Below are positions 45,500 to 58,351 of a stretch of 64,000 nucleotides of DNA, piece after piece. A program made the position numbers and the translations under genes. This stretch comes from Cristatella mucedo (taxonomy: Eukaryota; Bryozoa; Phylactolaemata; Cristatellidae): contig WPIO01000006.1 in assembly GCA_009760855.2 (NCBI GenBank), positions 7,012,501 to 7,076,500 on the forward strand. The letters are read 5' to 3'. How positions within the stretch are numbered: position 1 is the stretch's first letter; each line of letters opens with the position of its first letter. Below the pieces are notes generated by a model. The model saw only the letters and a list, made by a program, of their open reading frames with translations, made no database searches and had not been told where the DNA came from.

Positions 45500-46427
45500 C
45501 ATCTCAAGAGTAGCTACAAGCACACCTCTTAAATACTTTATCACGCCTCTTACCTCTAACTATCTTTACTTACTTTAATTGTGCAAGTTATCTCGAGGTA
45601 TCCCTGAACAAGCCAGTGAAAGTACCCAGAAATAAAAGTGCCATTGAAAGAGATTGGTTTTCTCAGGGTGCATTGCTGGGTCATCATTATTATTTTTGTT
45701 AAGTGTGAATGCTAGCGAATTAAGGTGGCAGTTAAGGCACTGCGTAAATTTTAAAAAGCAGAGCGGGTCCACAGCAACAGAAGTTGGCTGCAATAGAAGT
45801 ATAGGAAAGGGTAACTGGCCGTACACAGCTTATATCGGCGTCGTGTACAGACTTTCGAAATCAGTTCTGCAGTCTAGGGCCGCAGATGAGAAGCACTTGT
45901 CGCCTACCCTGGTTAAGTAAGTGAAATAAGTGAGTAGCAAATTTGCCATCCTGAGAGAATGTGAAATATCTGAAATAGCTGAAACGTATAGGTGCCTAGC
46001 AAGACTGCAGGGTACTAGGTAGCGCGTTGCAAGCCCTCTTGACTAACATTAAGGGCCGCCGTTTCAAGGTTGACATCGAGTGAAAATACATTAGGAAGGG
46101 GCTGGTCGGTTTATCTCTAAAGCTTATGTCCACAGCACATTAGTTCTGCATGCTCACGTCCAAGGCATGCATGTTCCTGTCCATGGCATGTTACCTTTGG
46201 CTGATCAATGCAGTAATTCAATTCAATGACGGCAGCGTTACAAACTACCTAAGCCCGACTCTTACTCTCTTCGAAGTAAGTTCCTTGTATTAACAGAACT
46301 CGCCACTCTCTCAATAGATTTACTTAAAAATTTGTGTCAAAGACGACCAGGTTATACAGTATGAACGATGCGTAAATAAGTAGCCGTCACAGCGTATAGT
46401 GCCGCGCGTACTCGCTCGCGTTGCTGT
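45500..46427. other. Intergenic, ZMYND12 3' flank
   Basis: I recognise no gene. A weak SINE-like stretch may lie at 46015-46090. The part near 46428 should include ZMYND12 3' untranslated sequence. I could not find a convincing polyadenylation signal. Confidence 0.4.
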
Positions 46428-49400
46428 TCAGAGTGCAGGCGCAGCGATCGAGTTGACCCTCGTTGACCTCCTGACGCTAATGGCCGGTGTGAAAACCCAG
46501 CGCCGGCAGATGTCGGCGAACTCGACGACATGCCTGCACACTTCCTCGTCCGGCTCGATGCCGTTGGCAACGGCAGCAGCGGCTTTAAGCGAGTACTCCC
46601 GAGCCTGAAACGCGTCGTCGCAACGGTCGCACGGTCAATAGCCAAGTGCCGAGCATGGACAGACTGCTAATTTGGGTACAGTCAGCTGGCAAAGCTTGGG
46701 TAGCGCTACTGCTGTCCCAGCTACATAAAAGTGCCTCTCCGCAGGCCAGAATGGGCTTTTTACGCGGATCTCAAGTGCAAGAAGATCTTTTTTTCCGCGT
46801 TCGGGATTTCGATCCGCAAACTTGTGCATTCAGACTTCGACATGTAGCCGAAAATCTATTCAAAACCAGCAGACAAAATTTTCAAATTACTGCCTATAAT
46901 TCTTCTCGCAGAGGTCGCCAGAGGTCAGCCTGTGCCAGATTCTCTTTCGGGCGGCTGCATTTCGAAGCATTTCGCAGCAACGTACCGCATCCAAATTCTT
47001 GAGGATGAACTGCAGCATCCCTAGAGCGTGGTTGATGCGTAGCATTTCACTATATTTGGTAGGCACCGTATGCTCTCGAATGTCCAAAATGGAGCTCAAT
47101 GCTTGTATGACCTCGGCTTGCTGCGCTTCATCTGCGCGTTAGAAATAGATAAAAAGAATATAATAGATAGATAAATATAAAAAAATAGATGAAAAGAATC
47201 GATGAAAAAAGCGTAACAAAAGTTACACAGAGTAACGCAGGAGTCAAGGCCGCTAACACCGGAGGTATGTGGCTACTCGTAGTCTAGCGAGCGTCCGCCG
47301 AGCCCTCGGCGGAAATTCGACCGCGGTAGCGTGGCAATCTCGAGCGGAAGCCGTCGGTAGCTGCACCTCGGCGGCGCTTGGGCAGTACAGGAACCGTTGA
47401 AACCGTGCACTCACTCGGCCCCTTCTCGTCTGCTCTATTTCGGCCTCTCGCCTCTTTTAGAAATCGCTTTAAAAAATTTTTTTTTTAAATCTTCTCTTTT
47501 AGAAATCGAGCCAGATACTCCGTCGCAAAGGCAAATAATTACAACCGGCCAGCTGCCAAAATCGGTGGGCGGGTCTCGAGCGAGCAACCAGTGGTCTCGA
47601 CCGGTCGGACTGACACCGACAGCGAGGCTTATTCTACGCATGGATGGCTGGAGCTATCGTGCTCACCCAGCTTCTCCTCCTCCTCTATGTCGTCGTCAAA
47701 TACGGGGCCTGCTCCTCGGGCAACAAGAGGAGTCTTGGTTCGGACTTTAACGATTCTGAGCAAGTGCACGTGCCATATGTTGACAACCTGAAATTCACAC
47801 GTGCGTATGGAGCATTAAGGCACAAATGCATTCTCGTCGTGCGTGCAAATGGCAATGCATCGCGTGAGATAAAGCAGCGATAGCCATACAAACAGGCATT
47901 GATCCCTGGACTTTCAGGTACTGGACTCAGTACGAGACGCTAGGACAGAGGAACAGCGGTGTCGCACAGGTTCAAGCGGCACTGTCTGGAAAGTGAGGTC
48001 TTCGTGGAATTCTATTCGTCCACAAGATATGCAGTAAATTAAATTCAACGGAAGAATTGCAGTCGGTGTCAGACTGAACGCGAGGAATAATTCTGAGCCT
48101 GCAGCAGTAGCCCACAATCGGCGCTTGGCATTAGCATGCATTGACATACCCTCGTGTATAGGGAGTCCGCTACGTCCATGCGATTCTGCTTGAAAAATAT
48201 ATTTGCCATGTGATAATAAGCACCAGCAGTCCTTATATTGTCAGTTCCATACTCCTCCGACGCATGATAAATCTGAAATGTGAGAGAAACTACTTGAAGT
48301 GGCGTGTTAAAATGTTCTTTACAAAAGCTACACGGCTGCTCTCACTCTGACAATTGTTCTCTCACCTATCTCCCTTCAAACAGCAGGAGACTTGCGGTCT
48401 CCTGCTGTTTGAGGGAAGACAGGTGAGAGAACAATTGTCAGGCCTCGTGTCCACGCAACTTCGTAGCACTAATATTCGGGCATAGATAATGCTCTCCCAA
48501 TGCGCGAACGGTAAAGGTTCTTCAAATAATCATTGACGTTGCTAAGATGGAGGTAGTTGCATACAAATCAAGACGTACTTTGCTGATTTCCTCGAAAGTC
48601 CTGCATAATAAACGTTCCGCTAGAACCGCTGAAGAAAAACTCGTAACAACGCAAGGCTGATTTGGCCGTTGGCTCCAACCTACCACAAGGCTAAGGCTCC
48701 TAGTTCTACAGCCAAGGTAAGTGCACATTGCCCCGTGTGTTGCCCTGCGACTAAATGCAAGCTACAGCTTTAGATGCTCCGCGTCTATTTATCGGTCGCC
48801 GACTCCTAATTGTCTCTCGCTCTCAATCTCATTCTCTCGGTTTCTCTCTCTGCTTTCCCTCTCCCTCTCTCGATTAGCGCTTGCCACCGACCATGCAATG
48901 GAGACACGAGAAGACCAATAGAGACACGAGCCACAAAGCGCCGCCATGCTGATCGCAATAGTCGGCTCGTTGTAGTCTTCGCTTAGTGCCCCCCCCCCAG
49001 CTTGCGATCGGGAGGATGCTGTGCTGACCGCAGTGGCCACTTGGCACCGATATGTGAATTTAGTATGGCTGGCTGTCGAAGCTAAAAGCAAGAAGTTGTT
49101 AGTCCGCGCCTCAAAACCCTAATTTCTACAGTAGCAGCAAAAGCATAGTCGCTTCACTTCTGCTCACAGTACAGGGCAATGCAGAGTCGTCTGCGGTAGG
49201 ACTCACGGCCGCGGCCCGATTGGAAAAGTGCCAAAACGTGACCCCTAGGTTAAGGTCCGGGAGGCCGGCGAAGCCCAAAGACCGCGCCGGTATAAGAAGT
49301 AGAGATAAAGCAAATGGTGTGCTCTGAGCGAGCGAGTGAGTGCCACGGTCGCTGGATGGGCGATGGTTGCTTTCAATGCAGTGTTGGCAGAGCAGCCAGA

Positions 49401-52400
49401 GTCGCTTGTCGCGAGAATGCTGCACCTTCCGATGCCGTCGTAAGCCGAGCCACTCATTTCATTCCTGAATCAGCTGGGTAAGCTGTGAGCCACTTAGAGA
49501 AAGTCGGAGCCCTATTCTCGGCGAGGTCCCTTGCGACTTACATCGTCGGCCAGCTGGCGCAGCGCCTCTGTATTGTCGCCTTTTGCTGCGTAGAGTAGGC
49601 CGAGGTTTCGATGCAGCCTGGATTTCATTGCACTCGAGCAGTCAGGAGTCTTTAGAACGGTCCAGTTTGCCTGCATGAGGTACTCTTCGGCTTGCTGCAG
49701 TCTCCCTAGACCTGTTAGGATGGCAACGCAGCGCGTGCACCTGATTTATAGCTCTCGCTCGCGGCCGGCAAGTCTCGTCTACGCAGCGCTGGTACGGCAG
49801 GTCAACAATCGAGTATACCCTAAATGGGCTCAAGTTCACCACAAATCTCCGTTCTCTTCCGCTAGCCTTTTTGCCGAACGCTGTCACTGAGCATGCCAAC
49901 AGTTACGATTGGACCATGCTTTCTATACAGCACGTCGAAAGTACTTTGAAAAAATATTAGGTTCTCGGAGGACGCTATAAAAATGCATTATTAATATTAC
50001 TACTATTGTTATTATTATTAGGATTAAGTGCGTGGAATACAGACCGGTACAAAATAAACAACTGGAAACTATTCTATACCCACTAGACTTCAAAGCAAGC
50101 CATCCACTCTAGCTAAGTATTTAATTTAAATGTTCCTATTACAGCCCGCCATTCATAGTGACTAATCGCTGACTTTTCACGATGCTCAGGAATGTCAAGC
50201 GTAGATAAAGGTATTGAAACTCGAAACGGAAAGCCGCGTCACGTGACTTGATTACACACGCTATACGTAGTAATTCCTTTTAGATGGTATTGAAGCTGAA
50301 TCAGACCCTATGAAGGCCAAGCAAAGGAGCGCCTCTCAAGAGTTACTGACGTCGTCCTAGCATGGGTGCAAAGATACTGCCCATCAAAGTGCGACTGGCC
50401 TCCGGCGGTGCCTCGAAGAGACACCAAAGACATGCCAGAAATCGGCCAGGAATGTGCTGGCCCGACATTCAAAGCAAGCACCGGAAGAAAGGAACTTCAG
50501 CCATAGCAGACTATAAACGAAATGTAGTTTCAACAAGCACAATGCCTCCTCTGTTCGAGCTCCCGTGCTTACCGATGCTGGCTTCCCCGAGAATCAGATA
50601 CGACGGTACGAGGTGTATGCTAGCCAGGCCATAGACGTCGATGGCAAACTTGAGAGACTGGAGTGCAGCCGGCACAGCGAGCTCGTGTTTACCCTCGAAT
50701 AGCAGCTTCTGTCCTGTGGTCCGGGTGAGCTCTATCATTTCGACCTGCAGAGCAGCATGCTGGGTCCAGAATCAAAAAGGTTCGCGGCAATGGCAGCGTC
50801 GAAGCTCTTTGCATCGATACGTATAAATCACTACTTGAAAGCTATAGCAAAGCAGCAATTAAAACACATCTTACTCACAGAGAGCTATGCTGCGTGACTT
50901 CAATCAGCGGTGCGTGGCAGTTTTATTATCAGACAATCTAGAACAAATTTAGCGTGCGACCGGAGCTATCACTTCACTCAAGCCAGGCCGGTGTTCTAGA
51001 GGTTAGTGTCATAAATTTTGACCCTGCGGTCTCAATATTGAATCGAAACTGTGCCGACGTCTTGCACTGCTCTCTCAGTACAGCATGTCGTACGCTAGGC
51101 CTTACGCGGTGTAACGTCACTCACGGGGAAGAGAGCTGATCTACTAGGTGCCCACAAAGTGCCGTCACCGCGTCACGGCAGCGAACGCTTCTTGACGCAT
51201 TTGATGAGCGTCTTCTTCGGCATACAGACTTTCAAAACAAACGCGAACGACGAGTGTTCAGAGAAGAGGTCGGACAGATAGTACTGGAAAAGACCCGACT
51301 CGCGGATTAAATAGATCGAGGTCGTAATGGGCAGGCGTCTTGAATACTTGCAGCCTTTTGAGTACCTTTTTATCGAAGAGCCACTTTTTGTTGTTCTCTC
51401 GTTCCTCGTCGGAAGTGAGAAAAGAAGGCGGCGTTTTCAGCGGCACTAAGAGGCTGCATATCTTCTCGTGGATCCCTTGCCAGTCAGCTTTCTGATGCTC
51501 CAATCCACTATGCAAAAAGAACTAAACCGGTTTGGAGCTGCACGCCTAATTCACCAAGGCGTAACAATAACGATGCAGCACCGTGTATTGCACCCTAAGG
51601 GAAGTAAAAATGTCTTTCTCAGAGCACGTAAGATATATCGGAAAGGAAGCGCGTCGATTGTTTGATGAAAACGTGCACAGTTTCAGCAAGAATGCGCACG
51701 CAAGCGGCAATTTGTAAAGCGCTATTTACGTGCCAAAATTTTTAAATGCTATACAAAAATCTGGCATCATGGAGTTTTCTTTACTTAGAGAAGTGCATAG
51801 TGGTGCGAACCAAATTAATGGATTGCATGAAGAATGCTGAGAACATCATTAAGCACGGTGACTTGAGACAAACACTCACGTGTTGAATTTTATAAATGAT
51901 ATTCCTGTATTGTACGCCAAATCAGCCCTAGTCTCTCGCTTAATATTTTGGTTTATTGAATATATATGTTAGTCGCAAGGATGTCCTTCTATAATGTGCC
52001 AGTTAAGGACGTAGGCGTATTTTAGGACAACTGAGAGATGCGCAAAAGCTGTTTGTAGCTTCTCTACTCTAGAAGTCTGTCTAGTGTCTGTCGAATTCAA
52101 CTACGGACTTCATCAAGGATATTTATAAACTTGTCGGGAGCTAAGCGAGTATTCTCGTTAGATTCCAGGCGAAACATACTGCTGAAGTGAACACTTACAA
52201 CAATATAACAACAAGTCGAAATCACAATACGTCAGTGAAAAGGCCGAGACCAAATAATACGCTCAACACAGACGGTAACAGCAAACAAGCTGGAGTTGAT
52301 ATATTTTTTTTAAAGACGTCCGATGCAAGCGAATTTAACCAGTTTTCTGGATAAAATAATCCGGTTGAGTTTCCTCAGAAAAAACTTGCCTATTCAAGCC

Positions 52401-53139
52401 CTCCAAAATTGAGGAAAGGCACCAATTTCGCAGTTCAAACGTACGCGGCAAAGCTATCGATGACTCTTTGGCAAGCAAAAAGGTAGTGAATTGCAATTAT
52501 TCACGCTTGAATTATTTTGCCCCTGAAATGGCTGCTTTAGCTGCCTCAATACCCAGATAATCAATAGCTAACATAAATGTTTGCGATACCAGAGCCATTA
52601 TAAGCTCTGCACTCAATCAATTTACCGCCAATTGTGAGCTATTCAAGTTTCACAAGTTATATCTAAGCGCACAGGATCAACTGTGTATTAGCGGGTGGTT
52701 TCTTCGACACCCGCCACACTCCTCGGCTACGCTGTACACAGCCACGCCCGAGCGATTTTGGGTCGCCAACGAAGCCTATCTATATGCCCGCGAGTTGCGT
52801 ATGCAAGGCATAAGCAAAGCGCACTAGGTTTCCGATTAGGGGTCTGCTGGCTACGACTTAATTGGTGGGCCTGTCAGTAGCTCGTCAGACGCGATTGCTG
52901 ATCATTCGCGGCTACTTATCGTCACTTCCGCTTCCCACCTCCCCCTCTCTCTATGTCTCTCTTTCTGTCTCCGTCTGTCTGTCTCTGTCTCTCTCGCTGT
53001 CTCTCTCTCTCTCTCTCTCTCTGCCTCCCACTCTCTCTGTCTCTCTCTGTCTCTCTCTCTCTGTCCGCTTCTGTGTCTCTGTCTGTCTGTCTCTCTCTGT
53101 GTCTCTGTCTCTCTGTGTCTCTTTCTGTCTTTGTCGGTC

Positions 53140-53172
<33 letters not shown>

Positions 53173-53173
53173 G

Positions 53174-53206
<33 letters not shown>

Positions 53207-54630
53207 GTTTCTATATTCTTCAATACTCATTTAGTGGCTGGACTGTTCGATCTACAATTGCTCACATGTCTTGGGTCGGATAAACTTCCGGGATCAGCTA
53301 ACTGCCGCGTCTACGATTAAGTTAGACCGAAGTCTTCCAAAAACGTTCAATGCCGGGGCCTGGTGCCTGCGAGTGGCGGCAGCTAGTACCTCTAGCTCTC
53401 CTCTACTCATCAAACCTGTCTATTAACCCTCCCCGACACGGGTCCCAAGTTTGGCAGGAAGTTGGGAGGAGAGTCTCCTGAGGACTTCCCGGCTTTATAG
53501 CGGCTAGCACCGTACCCCACTCTAGCGCTCCAAATGGGCAAGACAAAGGTAAGCGCCATCGTCTCGGACGGAATTGCCAGGCAATACTTAGCCGAAAATT
53601 TCTATAGCTGGTCACGGCATTCTCCAGATACTCCAACTCAGCCGATTGTCTCTTGTCCTAACCGACTGTAACATCAGTCCTTCATCCATCCCATATCTGT
53701 CTTTCTATCTAATGCTACGAGTCCGTGTGAGCCAGTTGTTCTCCATTCGACTCCACGCGGTAACTCTCTCGTCTGTTACCTCGTAGATTCAATTTCAAAA
53801 CGGCCTTCCTTCAGATTTATCCCTAATCGATTTCGGGACACAGACTTTTGATTTCGTGGACTATGCCCAAACCCAACCTTCGATGTGGGGGTGCGCTATT
53901 TGCACACCTTCGGTCATTAGTCATGCTTGGTTGAGCCAGACACCTCAGCCGCACGAAGCCTCCGCCACCTCTCTAGCGAAAGACCTAAATTGCCATTCTC
54001 GCTTGTCATCCAACCTATCTTCATTCCGTGTGCTTGATACCTTTGACCATTCACAATTCAAGAGTGACCTACGTCTGGTACATGAAACACAGACACAACC
54101 ACGGGAAGTGAATATGGCATTATAACAGTTTAAAAAATGATGCAGCAATATATATGAGATTAATGCTGAAGCACAGACACCGCCGTGCGAAGTGAATATG
54201 GAACCAAACAATTTTAAAGAAATGGTATATAAATATAATTGACATTGTTTCTGAAGCATGATCTGCATGCATACAATAACTGGGCAGATGACCCACGGCA
54301 TGCAGGAAAGGCTGCAGCTATAGCTGACAGCCGCCGAGCATGCAGCGAAAACTCTAACACGCAGCCTGAGAAAATAATCAATAAGCTTCCTGCTATATAT
54401 GACTTTGAATACATATGAAAGAGTCATTCAACATATTGAGACTGACGTCGATCGAGCGACCCCCCCCCTTACTACCCGCCATCGGAACAAAACTTGCGTG
54501 GCAAGCAGGACAAGTTTGCTTACCAATAATATGTCACTCGGCACTGAGTACACTGTAAAAATGCAGGCTTCTGGCACATTTCGCACAGCAGCTTTACACC
54601 TTTGGGATTAGCCAAAGGATTGAGAGTCAT
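46428..54630 (-). CDS. ZMYND12: Zinc finger MYND domain-containing protein 12, 8 coding exons
   Basis: Coding exons in order: 54630-54524, 51507-51348, 50744-50573, 49711-49542, 48272-48150, 47787-47667, 47131-46986, 46604-46428. They join in phase to 391 aa plus TGA. The human protein is 365 aa. The MYND finger has C16, C19, C27, C30, C36, H40, H49 and C53, within TQCRVTYYC and GLEHQKADW. TPR-like helices follow (KLLFEGKHELAVPAALQSLK, SYLILGEASIGLGRLQQAEE, SRLHRNLGLLYAAKGD, TRVVNIWHVHLL). Exon 6 encodes an acidic FDDDIEEEEKLD linker. The start was chosen because MTLNPLANPKG matches the family N-terminus directly before the finger. In other animals this family (also called TTC42) is associated with motile cilia and sperm flagella. 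All introns are GT-AG, 362-3016 bp. Confidence 0.94.
48347..48441. repeat. Long hairpin, 45-bp arms and 5-nt loop
   Basis: The left arm (48347-48391, starting CTGACAATTGTTCTCTCACC) and the right arm (48397-48441) are complementary with only about 3 mismatches. The loop is TTGCG. It lies in ZMYND12 intron 4. No transposon ends were seen around it. Confidence 0.88.
52937..53213. repeat. CT/GT-rich low-complexity tract
   Basis: CTCTCTGTCTCTCT-type repeats with an internal (GT)n at about 53142-53172. The long open frames across it on both strands are due to the repeat. It lies in ZMYND12 intron 1. Confidence 0.95.
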
Positions 54631-54783
54631 TTTGTAGTAAAGTGCAATGCGCACCTCGGTAGCCAACACGGTTGCTAGCCAGCGCTGGGCCGGTCAAGGT
54701 TGATCATTCGACCTTGACCTATACGCAGGATGCCGCCTCCTAAGTAGTAGGGTCGTTAGTAGGCATTTTCTTAAATATATGCT

Positions 54784-54937
54784 GCAGTGGCGTTCCTAGG
54801 ATGTTACGTATCAGGGAGCGAACGACACAGATGGCGCCTCCAAGTATTATGCGCCCATTTTGGCGTCCCCTGATGCAGCGCCCCTGATCCACCGTCCCGA
54901 GATGAATGCGACCCTGCCCCCTCCGGTACGCCACTGC
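54784..54937. mobile_element. Short MITE-like element upstream of ZMYND12
   Basis: GCAGTGGCGTTCC at 54784-54796 and GGTACGCCACTGC at 54925-54937 form 13-bp terminal inverted repeats with one mismatch. The body has no frame. Such CAGTGGCGT-type ends are common in short DNA transposons. The target duplication is unclear. It lies about 150 bp upstream of the ZMYND12 start codon. Confidence 0.6.
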
Positions 54938-55374
54938 CATGCAGGCAGGTTTTTAGAAGCGAACTCGGACCGAATTTTGTGAGATTTAGAGATCCGAAAA
55001 CAATTGTGCTCCGCGCCACATTCTTCCGTTTCTTCCCGCTGTGCGCTATTGGCGCACGTCCGTGTGGCACGCGCGGTATTCAGGCCACGCTGACCAACCT
55101 ACTGAGGTGGACCGCAGTCCAGTAGCTCGTCATGTCTCGTCGCGTACTGCACGACTCTGCCTGGAGCCCGAGTTTAAGCATTCGCTTTTCTGCCAGTCCG
55201 CATCGGGCAGAACTCACTCTTCTTGTCTCTCTGCTCACTGCAGCTGAAACCATCGCATGTGATCAGGCTTGTCATGCCGCCAGAGCCGCCGCCGCCGGCT
55301 AATCCCGAGTTCATCTTTCAATTTGCGACCGAAAATGCTAGGGCGCAGGCGTCAGTTTGTTTTTACCATTTTAA

Positions 55375-55500
55375 TTTAGTCCTTCGTGGTGCTCGGAATT
55401 CTAGATTCGGGTCGACGGTTCGAGTTCTGCGGCAAGCAAGTCTGCATTGCCCACTGCAAGCGTGAACTATAACCGCCGACGCTCTTTCGTTGCTAAATAA
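55375..55500 (+). mobile_element. SINE-like remnant
   Basis: GTCGACGGTTCGAGTTCTGC resembles a tRNA B box and is followed by a body comparable to SINE-1. It ends near AATAAACTAGG. Confidence 0.5.
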
Positions 55501-56690
55501 ACTAGGCAGTTACATCATCTGACCTTTCCTGTTTTTCACTTCTTTTATTGCTTAAATGCACATACACATGCAATAATCAGGTAAGCGAGGGGAGAGTAAC
55601 GAAATATAGGTTATAGCAAACAAAAGCAGGCCCTATCTAATTAATAGCTCTCTGCAGCACCGATACAGAGAGGAAGCGATGACAGCTAAGGACGACAAAA
55701 ATAAAGCAGAAAAGCGAGATTGAGATTCTGTCGCTCGCCTTTTACAGTGCGAGAATTACATATATTTTGATGATATTTATATTTACATTTAGATTATGCA
55801 TATTATGTATATAGGCACATTGTATAGAGTTATTATATGGAAAATACGGATACTTACGAGGATGCGTGGTGTGTAGCGTGATTAGCTTAATCAATCAATC
55901 CCGTCTATTTCTGGCGTCGGATCTTCTAACCTCCAATGTGCAGAGCACTTTCTTAAGCGCTACTACCTCAAACCAATATTGGTGTCTAGTGCTGCCATAC
56001 AGCCGCAGTGCGTCCTGCGTGCAATCGCTCAAGTCAATTTACGACGTGCTTAAGAGGCCCACGTTTCGCTCCGAGGTGGCATACGACGGACGCATAAGAG
56101 AAAAGCATGCACCGTCACAATGTATTTTTTTCAAAAGACACAACAGCTGGTCAAGTTGTGCTCCTTCGCATGTATTGAAGGGTTGCTAGTGTAACTGCCA
56201 TAAGCTTACGGCGGGGGGGGGGTGGGGGGGGGTCGGCAGGTCATGACACTCGCCTCGCTCAGACCCTAATGGCTGTCGCGGGCCACCCGTTCAGCCCACA
56301 CGGTACGTCGGACTGCGGCCGAAGTCCAGGTTTGCTCGCCCGTTGGCGCTCTATTTTTAGGCGCGTCGGTGCTGACCGCGGCGCCTGTGCGACCCGGCGC
56401 TGTTCCGTTAGCGGTTTGTGGTTTCCTGCGCTCGAAGGCGTCGCTGTCGCTGTCTCATGCTCCGGCGGCAGTGCGCTTCCTGACTTTCAGACACTCGAGA
56501 AAATGCCTCGCGTTGCGTGCTACAGCGGACCCCCAGAGCTCTCGGCTCGCGAGCCATGCAAGCGGCCGAGATTCTATGGATTCTTATGCAGCTTCTTGCC
56601 CCTCCCCTTCCGCTTTTGCACTCGCTCTCACTATTTCGTGAATGGTTAGGGTAAGCGAGTCCCAGGACGTTCGCGTTATTGAAATGGGTC
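55501..56690. other. Intergenic, with a GC-rich patch at 56240-56650
   Basis: A G run (56211-56232) precedes a GC- and CpG-rich patch. Frames there (56269-56649 plus) are open for 126 codons, but I recognise no domain and see no splice support. It could be a CpG-island promoter. Otherwise I see nothing. Confidence 0.35.
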
Positions 56691-56699
56691 ACGTGGGCT

Positions 56700-56945
56700 T
56701 TTGAATTGCATACTGTAATGTAGCGTATCGCCGCCTGTAACTCCTTTTGGCCAAAAAGACAAAGCTGGTATTACACAGGAGAGTTTTTACAGCGCACTCG
56801 GAGACCAGACGGCTTTCAGTACGCATGCAGTAGCCAACAGACTTCATATCAAGCAACAAAGAGAAAGTGGGAATCGTAGCTGAGCCAAAATGGCAGTTGA
56901 GGTAGTGAGTGGCATGGAAGTAGCAGCTCAAGACTGCTGGAACAA
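56700..56945 (-). mobile_element. LINE-A 3' end fragment
   Basis: The minus strand reads [20 protein letters not shown] and MKSVGYCMRTESRL, the same C-terminus and readthrough as LINE-A at 5555-5690. Confidence 0.85.
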
Positions 56946-57104
56946 ATCAGCAGAGTCGGCAGCGGGAGAATATACGTGGCTGCCTAACTGCGAAATGTTT
57001 GCTGCGTGCACTTGGAGCACACACTGCCTCGAAGATATTTCTGGTCGGCGCCGGGGACAGCGTTATAAAAAGCAACTAATTCACTTCAAGATTAAAAACT
57101 TCGT

Positions 57105-57190
57105 AATAATAATAATGGTAATGCACTTGATAAAGCGCCCTCAGAGAACTAAATCTCTTTCTAGGCGCTCAACATGTGCTGAAAAGGGAA
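57105..57190 (-). mobile_element. LINE-B 3'-untranslated-only copy
   Basis: AATAATAATAATGGTAATGC, CACTTGATAAAGCGCCCTCA and TCTTTCTAGGCGCTCAAC match the LINE-B 3' end. Confidence 0.8.
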
Positions 57191-58264
57191 TTCGGAAGCA
57201 GATGTAATGATCAATAACAGCCGCCACTCAAAATATCACGTTGCACTCCTCGCTCGCCTCTCGGCAAGCACGGCTAGCCGTCGCTCGCGCGCGCCATTAG
57301 CTATTATTAATGAGTCTTCTGTCCCATGAGCACGAATAAATATGTACGCCTATGCCGACAGAAAAGCGTCTGCTGCTGCTGGGCAGATCTGTACGCGCAT
57401 GTGTAATGAGCCTAGACAAAGAGATTTTAGCAATCTTAGGACGCTATAGAAATCTTTTTTTATTATTACTACTAATATAATTGTCGCCGCGAAGAAATTT
57501 CCGTTTTTATGGGTTAGGCCACCAATGCAGAATCCGACTGATAGACCCGGCCAAGTCCTCATGCGTTCGCGAGCCCCTACCATGGACGAAGCCAGGATTT
57601 TGGTAAGGATTAAACATGAAGCATGAAGCTACTGGTGCTTTCTTAGTCCTGGACTTTGAAACTTTCTTCTACCAGTCTTGAGGTCATACGACGATGCATA
57701 CTTTGCACATAATTTCCATTATCTCAAAGTTAATCTCCACTTACTCGGTTCCCTGTAACAGCTGTAGCTGCTAATTCTGTCAAAACGACGAATTGGTTGG
57801 TCGCGACTTTGAGGTCCACAAGCACGTTTTGATTGCTCAATTGAACACTCTTCGGTTATGGTCACACAATTTTTGTTTTCTCTTTATTCTGGACTTTCGC
57901 ACGGCTACAGCAGTAAAGAAGGACCCAAATCTCAGACTGCGATCGAACAAGACATCCGGCTGTGGGGAAAAGCTACCGAATGAAACTTTTAATACATCGT
58001 ACGTTGTTCTTTAAAGATGCTGGAATGAACGTTGACCTTGCCGGGAAAACCACGGCATCTTCAACAGAGAGCACCGTGTCGTTGACTTCACCACAAATTA
58101 GGATATCTCCAGATGATTCCTGCCTGCCGAGGACAGCCTTATCTTGGAGCATAAGCAAATTTTAGTTTCTGCTTTCTATGAGGCTTTTAGCAATGGCTGT
58201 CACCTTCGTCAATGGCTATACCAACCTGATTGGATCACTGCACAGCAGCGACGGCGGCAATGGA

Positions 58265-58295
<31 letters not shown>

Positions 58296-58351
58296 TGAGA
58301 ATGCACCTGCATGCTAATATTTGGCTCACTTTCACCAGAGACTGCTAACGT
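57191..58351. other. Intergenic, nothing recognised
   Basis: I see no gene. A short (CAG)n-type run is present at 58262-58297. GAAGCCAGGATTTTGGT at about 57588 resembles GGAGCCAGGATTTT at 31426, hinting at another repeat family. Confidence 0.4.

Noticed and set aside
47644-47883. Plus-strand frame with an apparent signal peptide (MAGAIVLTQLLLLLYVVVKY)
   Set aside because: It lies antisense to ZMYND12 coding exon 6 (47787-47667). The Leu/Val-rich run is the complement of codons for the acidic FDDDIEEEEK stretch. The minus-strand exon has correct splice sites and homology.
52922-53320. Long frames rich in Ser/Leu (plus) or Arg/Glu (minus)
   Set aside because: Produced by the CT/GT low-complexity tract in ZMYND12 intron 1.
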